DNA of 64,000 bases from Lacisediminihabitans sp040549525 (GTDB lineage Bacteria; Actinomycetota; Actinomycetes; Actinomycetales; Microbacteriaceae), in NCBI RefSeq assembly GCF_040549525.1, contig NZ_JBEPTM010000010.1, forward strand, positions 32,559 to 96,558, given 5' to 3'. Below are positions 41,512 to 50,517 of the stretch, piece after piece. The position numbers and the translations under genes are program-made. Under the pieces are notes generated by a model, which saw only the letters and a program-made list of their open reading frames with translations, ran no database searches and had not been told where the DNA came from. How positions within the stretch are numbered: the stretch's first letter is position 1; every line of letters begins with the position of its first letter.

Positions 41512-42719
41512 TAGACCGCAAGCGTCTCCGGCGCATCTCCGAAGTCGTCGATCGGAAGGCGCGCCCCACCCTGAAGCGCCGACTGGTGGGCGACGATGCC
41601 GGGAAGGGTGAACCGGGCGGCGACCCACGCGTTCACCGGGGGGAGCGTTCCGTCGACGACCGCGGTGACGAAGTCGTCGGCCAGGAAGTGGTGGCTGCCC
41701 TCATGACCGTCCGGTGCGCCGAGGAAGCTCTCGGGCAGGCGCGAGGCGTCGTGCACCGGGGCGTGGCCGGAGATGAAGGAGGCGCGCAGCTCCGGCGCGA
41801 CATGCGCGAGTGCCGCGTCATCCGCATCCATGGTCTCGCTGGTGGCGAGAAGCGCGGTCACGTCTTCGACGCCCTCCTTGTTCTGCCAGACCGACACCTC
41901 GGCGAGCTGTTCGAAGCTGCCCTCGGTGCCGAAGAAGCGGAAGCGGGATTCGCGGATGTGCGAGGGATACCCGACCCGGCGCATCTCGTTGATGCGCATC
42001 GATCCTCCGCCGTCCAGTTCGAAGAGCGCCGTCGCGTTCGAGAAGTCGTTGTCGAACATGCTGGTCTCGCGGTCGAACACGCCGTCGCCGCGGTCATCCG
42101 TCACCCCGATGCAGCTCACGCTGACGGCGTGGGTGGGGATCGCACCGAGCACCCCGCCGATGGAATGGGTGGGGTAGAGCATGGGAGGGTAGCTCGCGGT
42201 GCGCTTCCACTCGGGTCCGCCGCTGTATTCGTAGGCCGCATAGAAACCGAGATCCATGTCGTGCACGTAATCGCCCTCGGCGTAGAAGACGCGGCCGAAG
42301 GCGCCATCGGCGAACTTCTCCCGCGCGTAGACCGTGGCCGGGTTGTAGTAGCTCGTCTCACCCATCATGTAGGTGAGGCCGGTCTCGCGCACGGCATCGA
42401 TGATCGCGGCGATCTCGTCCTCGGTGATCGCCATGGGCACGGCAGAGTAGACGTGCTTGCCCGCGCGCAGTGCCTCGAGCACCAGCGGTCCGTGGGTCCA
42501 GCGCTGGGTGAAGATCGCGATCGCATCCACATCGGAGGCGAGCATCGCGGCGAAGTCGGTGACGGTGCCGTCGAGCCCCTGGGTCTCGTTCAGTTCCGCG
42601 GCGCGCTCAGGGAGCAGGTCCGTCACCAGAACCCGGGACACCCGGGGGTGGAGTTTGAACAGCTTCGAGAACTGGCCGGCGAACTGGCCGGCGCCGACGA
42701 CGCCAATGGAGATCGACAT
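41511..42719 (-). CDS. Gfo/Idh/MocA-family oxidoreductase
   Basis: A 402-aa NAD(P)-dependent sugar or inositol dehydrogenase-like enzyme. The N-terminal Rossmann motif is IGVVGAGQFAGQF (about 4-16), and GKHVYSAVPMAIT (about 88-100) contains the position of the EKP motif, here AVP without the usual Lys, so catalysis may differ. ATG 42719 is selected by AAAGG 6 nt upstream. It is inserted in opposite orientation between prfB and ftsE and is probably expressed separately. Confidence 0.85.
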   Translation of the reverse strand: MSISIGVVGAGQFAGQFSKLFKLHPRVSRVLVTDLLPERAAELNETQGLDGTVTDFAAMLASDVDAIAIFTQRWTHGPLVLEALRAGKHVYSAVPMAITEDEIAAIIDAVRETGLTYMMGETSYYNPATVYAREKFADGAFGRVFYAEGDYVHDMDLGFYAAYEYSGGPEWKRTASYPPMLYPTHSIGGVLGAIPTHAVSVSCIGVTDDRGDGVFDRETSMFDNDFSNATALFELDGGGSMRINEMRRVGYPSHIRESRFRFFGTEGSFEQLAEVSVWQNKEGVEDVTALLATSETMDADDAALAHVAPELRASFISGHAPVHDASRLPESFLGAPDGHEGSHHFLADDFVTAVVDGTLPPVNAWVAARFTLPGIVAHQSALQGGARLPIDDFGDAPETLAV

Positions 42720-42862
42720 GAGCAACCTTTCTGGGGATCACAGCTTCATCGCTGCAGCATCGAATCTACTCGAGTAGTCGCATCCGGCGCATTATGAGAG
42801 TCGCGACATCCGGCCTGTCGCTCTTCCCGATTCGTCGAGTACCTCCTTAGAGTCAAACGGTC

Positions 42863-43633
42863 ATGATTCGGTTTGATCAGGTAACCAAGCTCTACAAGGG
42901 GAACGCGCGCCCGGCGCTCAATGCGGTGACGCTTGAGATCCTTCGCGGTGAATTCGTCTTCCTCGTTGGAGCGTCCGGCAGCGGCAAGTCCAGCTTCCTG
43001 CGCCTCGTGCTCAAGGAGGAGAACCCCTCTAAGGGGCAGATCCACGTGCTCGGGCAGAATCTCGGGCAACTCACCAGCCGCAAAGTGCCCTATTTCCGTC
43101 GCAATCTCGGGGTGGTATTCCAAGATTTCCGACTCCTCCCGCAGAAGAACGTGTTCGACAACGTGGCCTTCTCGCTCCAGGTGATCGGCAAGTCCCGGGG
43201 ATTCATCCAGGAGGCGGTTCCGGATGTGCTGAAGATGGTCGGCCTCGCCGGCAAGACCAACCGGCTGCCGCACGAGCTCTCCGGCGGTGAGCAGCAGCGC
43301 GTCGCGATCGCGCGCGCCATCGTGAACAAGCCCGCCATCCTGCTGGCGGATGAGCCGACGGGAAACCTCGACCCCTCCACCTCCGCCGGAATCATGACCC
43401 TGCTCGAGCGCATCAGCCAGAGCGGCACAACAGTGATCATGGCCACCCACGACGCGGGGATCGTCGACCAGATGCAGCGTCGAGTGATCGAACTGGTCAG
43501 CGGCCAGATCGTGCGTGACGAACGACAGGGCGGCTACCAGACCCAGACCATTCCCCTTCAGGGCTTCGGTCCGGCATCCGTCTCCCGCTCCAACCTCGGC
43601 ATCGCCGGGCAGGCCGAGGAGGTCTCGCGATGA
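42863..43633 (+). CDS. ftsE: Cell division ATP-binding protein FtsE
   Basis: A 256-aa ABC ATPase that with FtsX links divisome assembly to activation of cell-wall hydrolases. Walker A GASGSGKSS (about 36-44), signature LSGGEQQRVAIARAIV, Walker B LLADEPTGNLDP and H-loop MATHD are all present. A C-terminal extension of about 30 residues beyond the core (RDERQGGYQTQTIPLQ...) is typical of actinobacterial FtsE. TAGAGT lies 9 nt upstream of the ATG and there is no Shine-Dalgarno. The stop overlaps ftsX (ATGA). Confidence 0.97.
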   Translation: MIRFDQVTKLYKGNARPALNAVTLEILRGEFVFLVGASGSGKSSFLRLVLKEENPSKGQIHVLGQNLGQLTSRKVPYFRRNLGVVFQDFRLLPQKNVFDNVAFSLQVIGKSRGFIQEAVPDVLKMVGLAGKTNRLPHELSGGEQQRVAIARAIVNKPAILLADEPTGNLDPSTSAGIMTLLERISQSGTTVIMATHDAGIVDQMQRRVIELVSGQIVRDERQGGYQTQTIPLQGFGPASVSRSNLGIAGQAEEVSR

Positions 43634-44544
43634 GGTTCGGATTGATCATGTCCGAGGTCGGCAACGGCCTGCGGCGCAACATCTCCATGGTCGTCTCGGT
43701 CATTCTCGTCACCTTCATCTCGCTCACCTTCGTGGGCGCCGCGATCCTGCTGCAGTTCCAGATCGGGCAGATGAAGGGGTATTGGAACGACCGCGCGCAG
43801 GTCTCGGTCTACATGTGCACCGACTCCTCGACGGCCGGCCAGTGCAACCTGGTCGAGGCGACCAAGAGCCAGAAGGCGGAGGTCGAGGCGCAGCTCAAGT
43901 CGCCCGCACTGGCCGGACTGATCAAATCGGTCACCTTCGAGAACCACGACCAGGTCTACAAGAACTACAAGACCTACTTCAAAGACACCACCGGTGCCGA
44001 CTTCATCACCCCGGCCTTCCTCTCTGAGACCTTCTCGATCAACCTCAAGGACCCGTCGAAAGCCGATGTGATCCGGGAGAGCGTTGCGAGCCTCGCCGGA
44101 GTAGAGCAGGTGGTTGACCAACGCAAGTACCTCGATCCGATCTTTGCGGCGCTCAACGCCGCGAGTCTCACGGCGGTGAGCATCGCCGTGCTCATGCTCG
44201 TGGCGGCTGTGCTCCTCATCGCCACCACCATCCGACTCTCGGCATTCTCCAGGCGGCGGGAGCTCGGGATCATGCGACTGGTGGGCGCCTCGAACCGGTT
44301 CATCCAGACCCCGTTCATCCTGGAAGGGGTGATCGCCGCGCTCATCGGATCGGTGCTCGCGAGCCTCGCGGTCGTCTCGATCGTGCGGTTCTTCGTGCAG
44401 GGCTACCTCGGCACGCAGTCCCTCGACACCCCGTTCATCGGTCTGTCGGAGGCATACATCGTCGTGCCGATCCTCCTCGTGGTGGGAGCGGTGCTCGCCG
44501 CGGCATCCGCGAGTTTCGCGATCAGCCGCTACCTGAAGGTCTAG
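43630..44544 (+). CDS. ftsX: Cell division protein FtsX
   Basis: A 304-aa permease-like protein with four helices: one at about 22-45, then three near 173-200, 225-250 and 275-297. The extracytoplasmic domain between helices 1 and 2 carries a Cys pair (CTDSSTAGQC) likely to form a disulfide. This loop binds the RipC-type peptidoglycan hydrolases or their adaptors in actinobacteria. Coupled to ftsE by 4-bp overlap; smpB follows 62 bp downstream. Confidence 0.97.
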   Translation: MRFGLIMSEVGNGLRRNISMVVSVILVTFISLTFVGAAILLQFQIGQMKGYWNDRAQVSVYMCTDSSTAGQCNLVEATKSQKAEVEAQLKSPALAGLIKSVTFENHDQVYKNYKTYFKDTTGADFITPAFLSETFSINLKDPSKADVIRESVASLAGVEQVVDQRKYLDPIFAALNAASLTAVSIAVLMLVAAVLLIATTIRLSAFSRRRELGIMRLVGASNRFIQTPFILEGVIAALIGSVLASLAVVSIVRFFVQGYLGTQSLDTPFIGLSEAYIVVPILLVVGAVLAAASASFAISRYLKV

Positions 44545-44551
44545 ACCCCGT

Positions 44552-44606
44552 TAGACTGGAGGGCTGCGCGCGGATGGTCTGGGCGCAATCAATCCAGGAG
44601 TGAATC
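44552..44606 (+). promoter_or_regulatory. smpB promoter -10 and ribosome binding site
   Basis: TAGACT at 44552-44557 is a good -10. CAGGAG at about 44595-44600 is a clear Shine-Dalgarno 6 nt before the GTG start at 44607. This is one of the few genes in the region with a proper leader. Confidence 0.5.
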
Positions 44607-45083
44607 GTGCCGAAGGAACGTGGCCAGAAGGTTGTGGCCACCAATCGCAAAGCGCGTCACGACTACACGATCGAAGACACCTATGAGGCGGGACTGGTTC
44701 TCACCGGTACCGAGGTCAAGTCGTTGCGTGAGGGTCGGGCGTCCCTCGTCGACGGCTACGCCTTCGTCGAGTACGGCGAAGCCTGGCTCGACGCCGTGCA
44801 CATTCCCGAATACAACCAGGGCACGTGGAACAACCATCCTCCCCGCCGCAAGCGCAAACTCCTTCTGCACAAGGCGCAGATCCTCAAGATCCACAACAAG
44901 ACCAAAGAGGGCGGCTACACCCTTGTGCCGCTGAAGATCTACTTCAGCGACGGACGGGCGAAGGTCGAGATCGCCGTGGCCAAGGGCAAGCGCGAATACG
45001 ACAAGCGCCAGGCGCTGCGAGAGCGCCAGGACAATCGCGAGGCTGATCGGGCCATGTCCGCGCGCCGCAACCTCGGCGACTGA
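44607..45083 (+). CDS. smpB: SsrA-binding protein SmpB
   Basis: A 158-aa partner of tmRNA in trans-translation and ribosome rescue. Typical blocks: NRKARHDYTIEDTYEAGLVLTGTEVKSLREG near 9-39 (beta-barrel RNA-binding core), the HIPEYNQG and RKRKLLLHK stretches, and a basic C-terminal tail from about 125 (GKREYDKRQALRERQ) that enters the decoding centre. GTG start with strong ribosome site. Its tmRNA partner lies about 0.9 kb downstream. Confidence 0.97.
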   Translation: MPKERGQKVVATNRKARHDYTIEDTYEAGLVLTGTEVKSLREGRASLVDGYAFVEYGEAWLDAVHIPEYNQGTWNNHPPRRKRKLLLHKAQILKIHNKTKEGGYTLVPLKIYFSDGRAKVEIAVAKGKREYDKRQALRERQDNREADRAMSARRNLGD

Positions 45084-45093
45084 GGGTTCTGCA

Positions 45094-45108
45094 CCCGCGT
45101 TGTGCGGG
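45094..45108 (+). terminator. Hairpin after smpB
   Basis: CCCGC-GTTGT-GCGGG, a 5-bp stem with a 5-nt loop, begins 10 nt after the smpB stop and is followed by GG. A weak terminator between smpB and the convergent SIMPL gene. Confidence 0.4.
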
Positions 45109-45127
45109 GGAGCCGGAGCCAGCGGCC

Positions 45128-45796
45128 TCAGCTGGCGAGGAACCGCGCGTCTACGACCGCATCGACCTCGATGTCCTCCGGCGTGAGTGAGAGCTCCGGC
45201 GCGGATCCGGTGGCCATCATGCGTGCCATCGGGTGGGGTGCTCCGCCCGCGGAAGCGCCCACCTGGTCGCCGAGCATGCCCGGATCGGCGAGCGCGACCG
45301 CCCGCACGGAGCCGAGTCCGATGCTCTGGGCGTAGACGCTGGCCTTCGCCACGGCGTCCTTCACCGCCCGCGACCGCACCTCCGCGATCACCGCCGTCTT
45401 GCGCGCCTCCGTCAAAGCCCAGGTGATCGCGCCGACGGTGAGGCCGTCGAGAACTGCCACCTTCTCGATCCACTCCGCCATCACCGCGAAATCATTGAAC
45501 TTGACGTTGAATCCGATCCGCGAGTGGAAGACGGGTGGCAGCTGCGCGCCGTCCTGGCTCCAGGGTCTGGTGCTCCAGACCTGGATGCTGTCGCTCGACC
45601 ACCACGTGATCGGACCGGTCGCGGGGGCGTGTTGCTGCGCCAGCAGCGAACGGACGGTGGATGACGCGGTCACGGTCTCGGCGAACACCGGTTCGCGGAT
45701 CGGCCCTTGGAAACCGACCGAGAGCTGCACGGTGGCCCGTTCCGGCGGATAGAACGACGAGAATCTGCCCTGCACGGTGATGATGGTGTCGGTCAT
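45128..45796 (-). CDS. SIMPL-domain (DUF541) protein
   Basis: A 222-aa protein of the SIMPL/DUF541 family, with the recurring ITVQGRFSSFYPPERATVQL opening strand, internal RSRAVKDAVAKASVYAQSIGL helix and VRAVALAD strand. Family members form beta-rich oligomers of unclear function and are often exported, but no signal peptide is visible here. ATG 45796 is preferred because GGAGG lies 5 nt upstream. It is convergent to smpB and divergent from ssrA. Confidence 0.85.
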   Translation of the reverse strand: MTDTIITVQGRFSSFYPPERATVQLSVGFQGPIREPVFAETVTASSTVRSLLAQQHAPATGPITWWSSDSIQVWSTRPWSQDGAQLPPVFHSRIGFNVKFNDFAVMAEWIEKVAVLDGLTVGAITWALTEARKTAVIAEVRSRAVKDAVAKASVYAQSIGLGSVRAVALADPGMLGDQVGASAGGAPHPMARMMATGSAPELSLTPEDIEVDAVVDARFLAS

Positions 45797-45974
45797 GATC
45801 GCCTCCATTGGTGTCGGGTCGTGACCTCATCATTCCACGGGCGGTGGATTCTGCCCGGGCATTCGACGTATGCTTGAGGGCTGCCGACAGGCAGTGTGGT
45901 TCGCTTGCGGACCGTGACAATTCAACAGCGCGCGATAGCTGCTCACTCTTCCCGCACGTCGGGAAGGTGCACTT

Positions 45975-46348
45975 GGGGATGATCGGTTTCGACATTGCCT
46001 GCGTGAGTGTGAGAAGCGGGTCGAGGATGCAGGGTTATCTCGTAAACGATCTCTGCAAACAATAAGTGCGAAATCTAACCGCGCTGACTTCGCTCTCGCT
46101 GCCTAAGCAAGAGCACTCATGAAGTCCGTCAGTCTGGGGATGCTCTCTAACCAGATCCTGGCGTAATTTAGGGAGATTGCTGCGGTGTTACGTCTCAGGG
46201 CGCCGCGGGACTTGAACTGGGACTGGGCTCGTCGGATTGGATGCCAGTGGCAAATTCCGGAGCCGAGCAGAACGATTTCACTGGATACACCCGTAGAAGG
46301 CATATGACCACAGCAGTGGACGGGGGTTCAATTCCCCCCATCTCCACC
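45975..46348 (+). ncRNA. ssrA: Transfer-messenger RNA (tmRNA)
   Basis: The 5' end GGGGATG at 45975-45981 pairs with CATCTCC at 46339-46345, forming the tRNA-like acceptor (one G-U), with A at 46346 and CC following. GGTTTCGAC is the tRNA-like 5' arm, and the T arm is GGGGGTTCAATTCCCCC. The tag reading frame runs 46068-46106 (GCG AAA TCT AAC ... GCC TAA) and encodes AKSNRADFALAA, ending in the ALAA degradation signal typical of actinobacteria. The G-rich and hairpin-prone segment after the tag corresponds to pseudoknots. Upstream about 165 bp are non-coding. Confidence 0.96.
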
Positions 46349-46432
46349 CTTGCGGCTGTCGCGCGTTGTTGAATGGTCGTACCAGACCTGCCGAATGTGG
46401 CATCCGTGGCGCTGAAGGCGGGACATCGACGC

Positions 46433-47059
46433 ATGGCCAGGAAGCGCGACAAGCGCCCTGTTCCGGGCCTTCCCAAGCTGAGCCGTCCCTACGTGCGTAT
46501 CCCCGCGGGAGAGCCGATCTCCCTCGAGCGGGCCGTGGAAGAGGGGCTGCTGATCGCCCGCTCCGCCCTCACCATGGATGTCAAGAACCGCATCATCGTG
46601 AGCGCCCTGCGCGATGACCATCGCTTCGATGCGGCGGAGACCGCGTCATGGGTCGCGCTGGAGTTGACCCACCTCTCCGCAGAGCAGGCCGGGTACGCCG
46701 CGCGGATGACAGAGTTGGCGAACAGCCTCAGCAGCGCCCGTGGCACGACCTCGAAGGAGCACGACTACGGCCCGCGGGACTTCCGTCAACTCACTCGCCG
46801 CGGCCTGGCGTACGCATCCCTGTCCGACGAGCTCGCGCGGCTGGTGGATGATCGGGACTTCGTCGAGAGCGTCACGGAGGATGCGCGCAGCCAGGCCTGG
46901 TCGGAACTCGGCACCGCGATCGAATCGCGGCTCGACCACGGACCGATGCAGAAACCGGACGCCGACTACGAGCTCGAACGCGACACCCGACTGCGAGCCT
47001 TCATCGCCATCGATCTCGCCCGCTTGCGGCGCAGCGCCGGCGAGATCGATTCGCACTGA
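46433..47059 (+). CDS. Conserved hypothetical protein
   Basis: A 208-aa protein with no family I can name. It begins with a basic segment (MARKRDKRPVPGLPKLSRPY), followed by mainly helical sequence with many charged residues (ERAVEEGLLIARSALTMDVKNRIIVSAL; FDAAETASWVALELTHLSAEQAGYAARM). No membrane helix, cysteine motif or nucleotide-binding loop is visible. An in-frame start at 46373 would add 20 residues and would begin 25 bp after the tmRNA end. The position next to ssrA is common for this type of helical protein in Microbacteriaceae, but this gives no function. Confidence 0.7.
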   Translation: MARKRDKRPVPGLPKLSRPYVRIPAGEPISLERAVEEGLLIARSALTMDVKNRIIVSALRDDHRFDAAETASWVALELTHLSAEQAGYAARMTELANSLSSARGTTSKEHDYGPRDFRQLTRRGLAYASLSDELARLVDDRDFVESVTEDARSQAWSELGTAIESRLDHGPMQKPDADYELERDTRLRAFIAIDLARLRRSAGEIDSH

Positions 47060-47065
47060 GCCGGC

Positions 47066-48970
47066 TCAGTGCAGCCGCAACCAGAGGAACCGGTGCGCGC
47101 CGAGAGTGATCCCGCCCGAGAGCGTCACCACGTGTCCCGTGACGAGGTCCATCGCGCGCTCCGGCATCCCGGACAGTGTCTCGGCCGAGACCTCTGCGGG
47201 GCCGTCGGAGAAGTTCGCGAGCACGAGCACGGTGGTGTCGGGGCCCGGACGCTGGTAGCCGAGCACATGAGGGTTATGGGTACCGAATGGCACCAGTCGT
47301 CCGCCCGCGAACTCGCTGGTGTTGCCGCGTACCTCGATCAACCGGCGCAGCCCCTGGTAGATGCGACCGGCGTCCGTGGTCGGGTCCGCGCGGGTCGCGT
47401 AGGCGGATGCCGGGTAGGGAGGTCGACCAACCCAGCGACTGTCGTCGGCGTGCGTCGGCACCTCGAGATAGCCGTAGTCATTGAGCTGACCCACCTCGTC
47501 GCCGAGGTAGAGCAGCGGGATGCCCCCGGTACTCAGGATGATCGAGTGGGCGAGCAGGATGCGATCGATCGCCCCGGCATCGTGGGCTTCCAACCCCGCC
47601 AGTGACGCTGTCGTGCCCGAGATGCGGCAGTCACCGGTGCGGGGATTGTCCTGGAACGGCACCCCGCGGGCGAAGCTGCCCTCGAAGCGATTGACGTAGA
47701 AGGAATTGAGGAAGCGGCGGTGGTCTGAGCCGTTGATGCCCAACTCTGCGGCGTCCTCGTCGGCGAAGGTCCAGCCGATGTCATCATGGCTTCTCACATA
47801 GTTGACCCAGGCCGTGCCAGGGACGATCGCGTGCCGACGCTCGAGGGCCTGCGAGAGCAAGCCAACCTCGCGGGTGGCGAGTGAGTTCCAGATGAGCGCC
47901 ATCTGCAGAGGGTTGTAGCTCAGCTGGCATTCCTCGAGCGAGATGTATTCCGCGACCTGGTCGGGGTGCACGATGGCCTCCGACTTGAAGAGCACGGATG
48001 GCGCGGCGATGCGGCACACCGCGTTGAACGCCTGGATCAGCAGGTGCGCCTCCGGAAGGTTCTCGCTGCTCGTTCCGAGCTGCTTCCAGATGAACGCGAC
48101 GGCGTCCATCCGCAACACGTCGACGCCGAGGTTCGCGAGAAAGAGCATCTCTCCCGCCATGGCGCGGAAGACCGCGGGATTGCGGTAGTTGAGGTCCCAC
48201 TGGAAGGAGTGGAACGTGGCCCAGACCCAGCGACCGTCGGGCAGGGGGACGAAGGAGCCGGAATGGTCGTCGGGGAAGATCTCCCGCACGGTGAGCTCGA
48301 ATTCGTCGGGCATCGTGCGGTCAGGGTAGATCCAGTAGAACGCCTCGTGCTCGGGGTCGCCGGCGAGGGCTTTGCGGGCCCACTCGTGCTCGTTCGAGGT
48401 GTGGTTGAAGATGAAGTCGAGCACAAGCGAGATGCCGTTGGCCCGCAGTTCCGCGGCCAGTTCGGCCAGTTGCGTCATGGTGCCGAGGCTCGGGCTCACG
48501 GCGCGATAGCTCGACACCGCGTAGCCGCCATCCGAGTTGTCCTCCGGGGCGAGGTACAGGGGCATGAGGTGCAGGTAGGTCAGCCCGAGCTCCCGGAAGT
48601 AGGGGATGCGCGAGCGGAGGCCGGTGAGATCGCCGGCGTAGAGGTCCACGTAGCAGACGCCACCGAGCATCCGGTTCGACTGGTACCAGTCCGGCAGGGT
48701 CGCGCGACGGGAGTCGAGGGCACGGAGGTCGGCGGGGCGACGCTGCCACGACTGGGCACAGTCGACGGCGAGGAGGGCGAGTTGCTCGCTCGCCTCTTCC
48801 CCGTCGCCGTAGATGCGATGGAAGAGTTCGGCGAGCCGGGGGGACTCGGCGTCGAATCGCTCTTCGAATGACGCCCAGTCCGCGTCGGTGGTGGTGTCGC
48901 GGCGGCTGGCCGAGACTCGGTCGCGGAGGGGAAGCGGCGTCGCTTCCGTCCGCTCGTCAATAGGGCGCAC
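47066..48970 (-). CDS. Amylosucrase-like GH13 glucansucrase
   Basis: A 634-aa cytoplasmic glycoside hydrolase family 13 enzyme of the amylosucrase type, which would build alpha-1,4-glucan from sucrose (or isomerise/hydrolyse sucrose). Catalytic residues are in place: nucleophile D289 (LRMDAVAF), acid/base E331 (FKSEAIV) and transition-state Asp D396 (VRSHDDIGW). Each is offset by +3 from the Neisseria polysaccharea residues 286, 328 and 393, so the enzymes are nearly colinear. DFIFNHTSNEHEW is region I. The N-terminal helical domain specific to amylosucrases (about 1-90) is present. Single gene, no sucrose transporter adjacent. Confidence 0.9.
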   Translation of the reverse strand: MRPIDERTEATPLPLRDRVSASRRDTTTDADWASFEERFDAESPRLAELFHRIYGDGEEASEQLALLAVDCAQSWQRRPADLRALDSRRATLPDWYQSNRMLGGVCYVDLYAGDLTGLRSRIPYFRELGLTYLHLMPLYLAPEDNSDGGYAVSSYRAVSPSLGTMTQLAELAAELRANGISLVLDFIFNHTSNEHEWARKALAGDPEHEAFYWIYPDRTMPDEFELTVREIFPDDHSGSFVPLPDGRWVWATFHSFQWDLNYRNPAVFRAMAGEMLFLANLGVDVLRMDAVAFIWKQLGTSSENLPEAHLLIQAFNAVCRIAAPSVLFKSEAIVHPDQVAEYISLEECQLSYNPLQMALIWNSLATREVGLLSQALERRHAIVPGTAWVNYVRSHDDIGWTFADEDAAELGINGSDHRRFLNSFYVNRFEGSFARGVPFQDNPRTGDCRISGTTASLAGLEAHDAGAIDRILLAHSIILSTGGIPLLYLGDEVGQLNDYGYLEVPTHADDSRWVGRPPYPASAYATRADPTTDAGRIYQGLRRLIEVRGNTSEFAGGRLVPFGTHNPHVLGYQRPGPDTTVLVLANFSDGPAEVSAETLSGMPERAMDLVTGHVVTLSGGITLGAHRFLWLRLH

Positions 48971-48993
48971 GGCTGCAAGTGTAGGTGGCGAGG

Positions 48994-50517
48994 TCAGTCC
49001 CGGCCCGCTGGTGCCGTCGCGATTCGGCGATGAATCGACTTGGTCTGGAGGTAGGCGATCAGTCCCTCCGGCCCGAGCTCGGTGCCGAGGCCGGAGTCGT
49101 GTCGGCCCGCGAAGGGCGCCGCGTGATTCGAGGCGAAGAAGTTGATTCCGACTGAACCGGTGTCCAGTCGGCGGGCAAGGGCGAGGGCGGCGTCGTCATC
49201 GGTCGAGAAGATCGTTCCCCCGAGACCGAAGCTCGTGTCATTGGCGATCGTCACCGCTTCGTCGATCGACGAATACCTGAGGATCGACAGCACCGGCCCG
49301 AAGATCTCCTCCCTGGCGATGCGCATGTCCGGCGTCACGTCGGCGAAGACGGTCGGAGTCACCCAGAAACCGCGATCGAACGGGGGTGGCACGTCACCGC
49401 CCGTGGTTGGCCGTGCGCCCTCGGCGATCCCCGAGCGGATGTAGCTCACGACGGTGTCACGCTGGGCGGAGGTCGCCGACGGCCCGAACACCGTTGCCGG
49501 GTCGAGCGGATCTCCCTGCGGGGCGGCCGCGATGGTGGCCGTGACCATGTCGACGGTTTCGGCATAGCGCTCGGCGGGCACGAGCATCCGGGTGGAGATG
49601 TAGCAGGTCTGGCCGGTGTTACGCATGCAGGTGCGGATGAGCACGCGGGAGAGGGCATCCAGGTCGACATCGGGCAGCAGGAGAGCACTCGACTTGCCCC
49701 CGAGCTCCAGCGTCACGGGTCTCAGCAGCTCTCCGCAGGTGGCGGCGATGGAGCGCCCGACCGGCGTGGACCCGGTGAAAGCCACCTTGGAGACCAGCGG
49801 ATGTCGCACCAGCGCGTCGCCGATCGCACTCGGTCCCGTGACCACATTGAGCACTCCGGCGGGGAGCCCCGCTGCTGCCGCGGCGTCCGCGATGAACCGG
49901 ATGGACAGGGGGGTTGCCGATGCCGGCTTGATCACCACGGTGCATCCGGCCATCAGCGCCGGTGCCAGTTTCGCGACGACGAGGTTGATCGGGAAATTCC
50001 AGGGCGCGATGAGAGCACAGACACCGATGGGCTCCCTCAACACCACGGTCTCCGCCGAACCATCCGGGAACGGGCGGACATCGGGTGCGGCAAGAGAGTT
50101 CGCAAGCCCCGCGTAATAGCGGAAGATGCTCGCGGCATTCGACGCCGCCCGGGAGGTCTCCGCGACCGGTGACCCGTTCTCGAAGGTGTTGGTGTGCGAG
50201 AGGGGCCGGGAACGCTTCTCGATCTCGTCGGCGACACGCAGAAGCACGGCCGCCCTGGTGGAGGGTGCGACATCGCGCCACCCCGTGCCGACGAAGGCGC
50301 GATGGGCCGAGGAGACCGCGCGATCGAGGTCTCCCTTGCTCGCTTGAGGCACCGACCCCCACACGTCGCCGGTGGCCGGGTTCGTCACGGCGGTGCGGCC
50401 GGATCCCTCCGCCCGCGTCCATTCACCGTCGATGAACACGTCGTCGGTGTGCGTGTAGGGCAGCTCGGGCTGTGCGCCCGCGAGGGGGGACGGCTGGTCG
50501 AGAAGGTGGGAACGCAT
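48994..50517 (-). CDS. creC: Aldehyde dehydrogenase, CreC-like (4-hydroxybenzaldehyde oxidation)
   Basis: A 507-aa NAD(P)-dependent aldehyde dehydrogenase. The catalytic cysteine is C305 (NTGQTCYIS) and the general base E271 (LELGGKS); APWNFPINL and FTGSTPVG give the coenzyme site. ATG 50517 overlaps the TGA of the HD gene (ATGA); a longer frame upstream is antisense noise. By gene order it corresponds to CreC of the p-cresol pathway, oxidising 4-hydroxybenzaldehyde to 4-hydroxybenzoate. Family membership is certain, substrate is inferred from the cluster. Confidence 0.85.
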   Translation of the reverse strand: MRSHLLDQPSPLAGAQPELPYTHTDDVFIDGEWTRAEGSGRTAVTNPATGDVWGSVPQASKGDLDRAVSSAHRAFVGTGWRDVAPSTRAAVLLRVADEIEKRSRPLSHTNTFENGSPVAETSRAASNAASIFRYYAGLANSLAAPDVRPFPDGSAETVVLREPIGVCALIAPWNFPINLVVAKLAPALMAGCTVVIKPASATPLSIRFIADAAAAAGLPAGVLNVVTGPSAIGDALVRHPLVSKVAFTGSTPVGRSIAATCGELLRPVTLELGGKSSALLLPDVDLDALSRVLIRTCMRNTGQTCYISTRMLVPAERYAETVDMVTATIAAAPQGDPLDPATVFGPSATSAQRDTVVSYIRSGIAEGARPTTGGDVPPPFDRGFWVTPTVFADVTPDMRIAREEIFGPVLSILRYSSIDEAVTIANDTSFGLGGTIFSTDDDAALALARRLDTGSVGINFFASNHAAPFAGRHDSGLGTELGPEGLIAYLQTKSIHRRIATAPAGRD

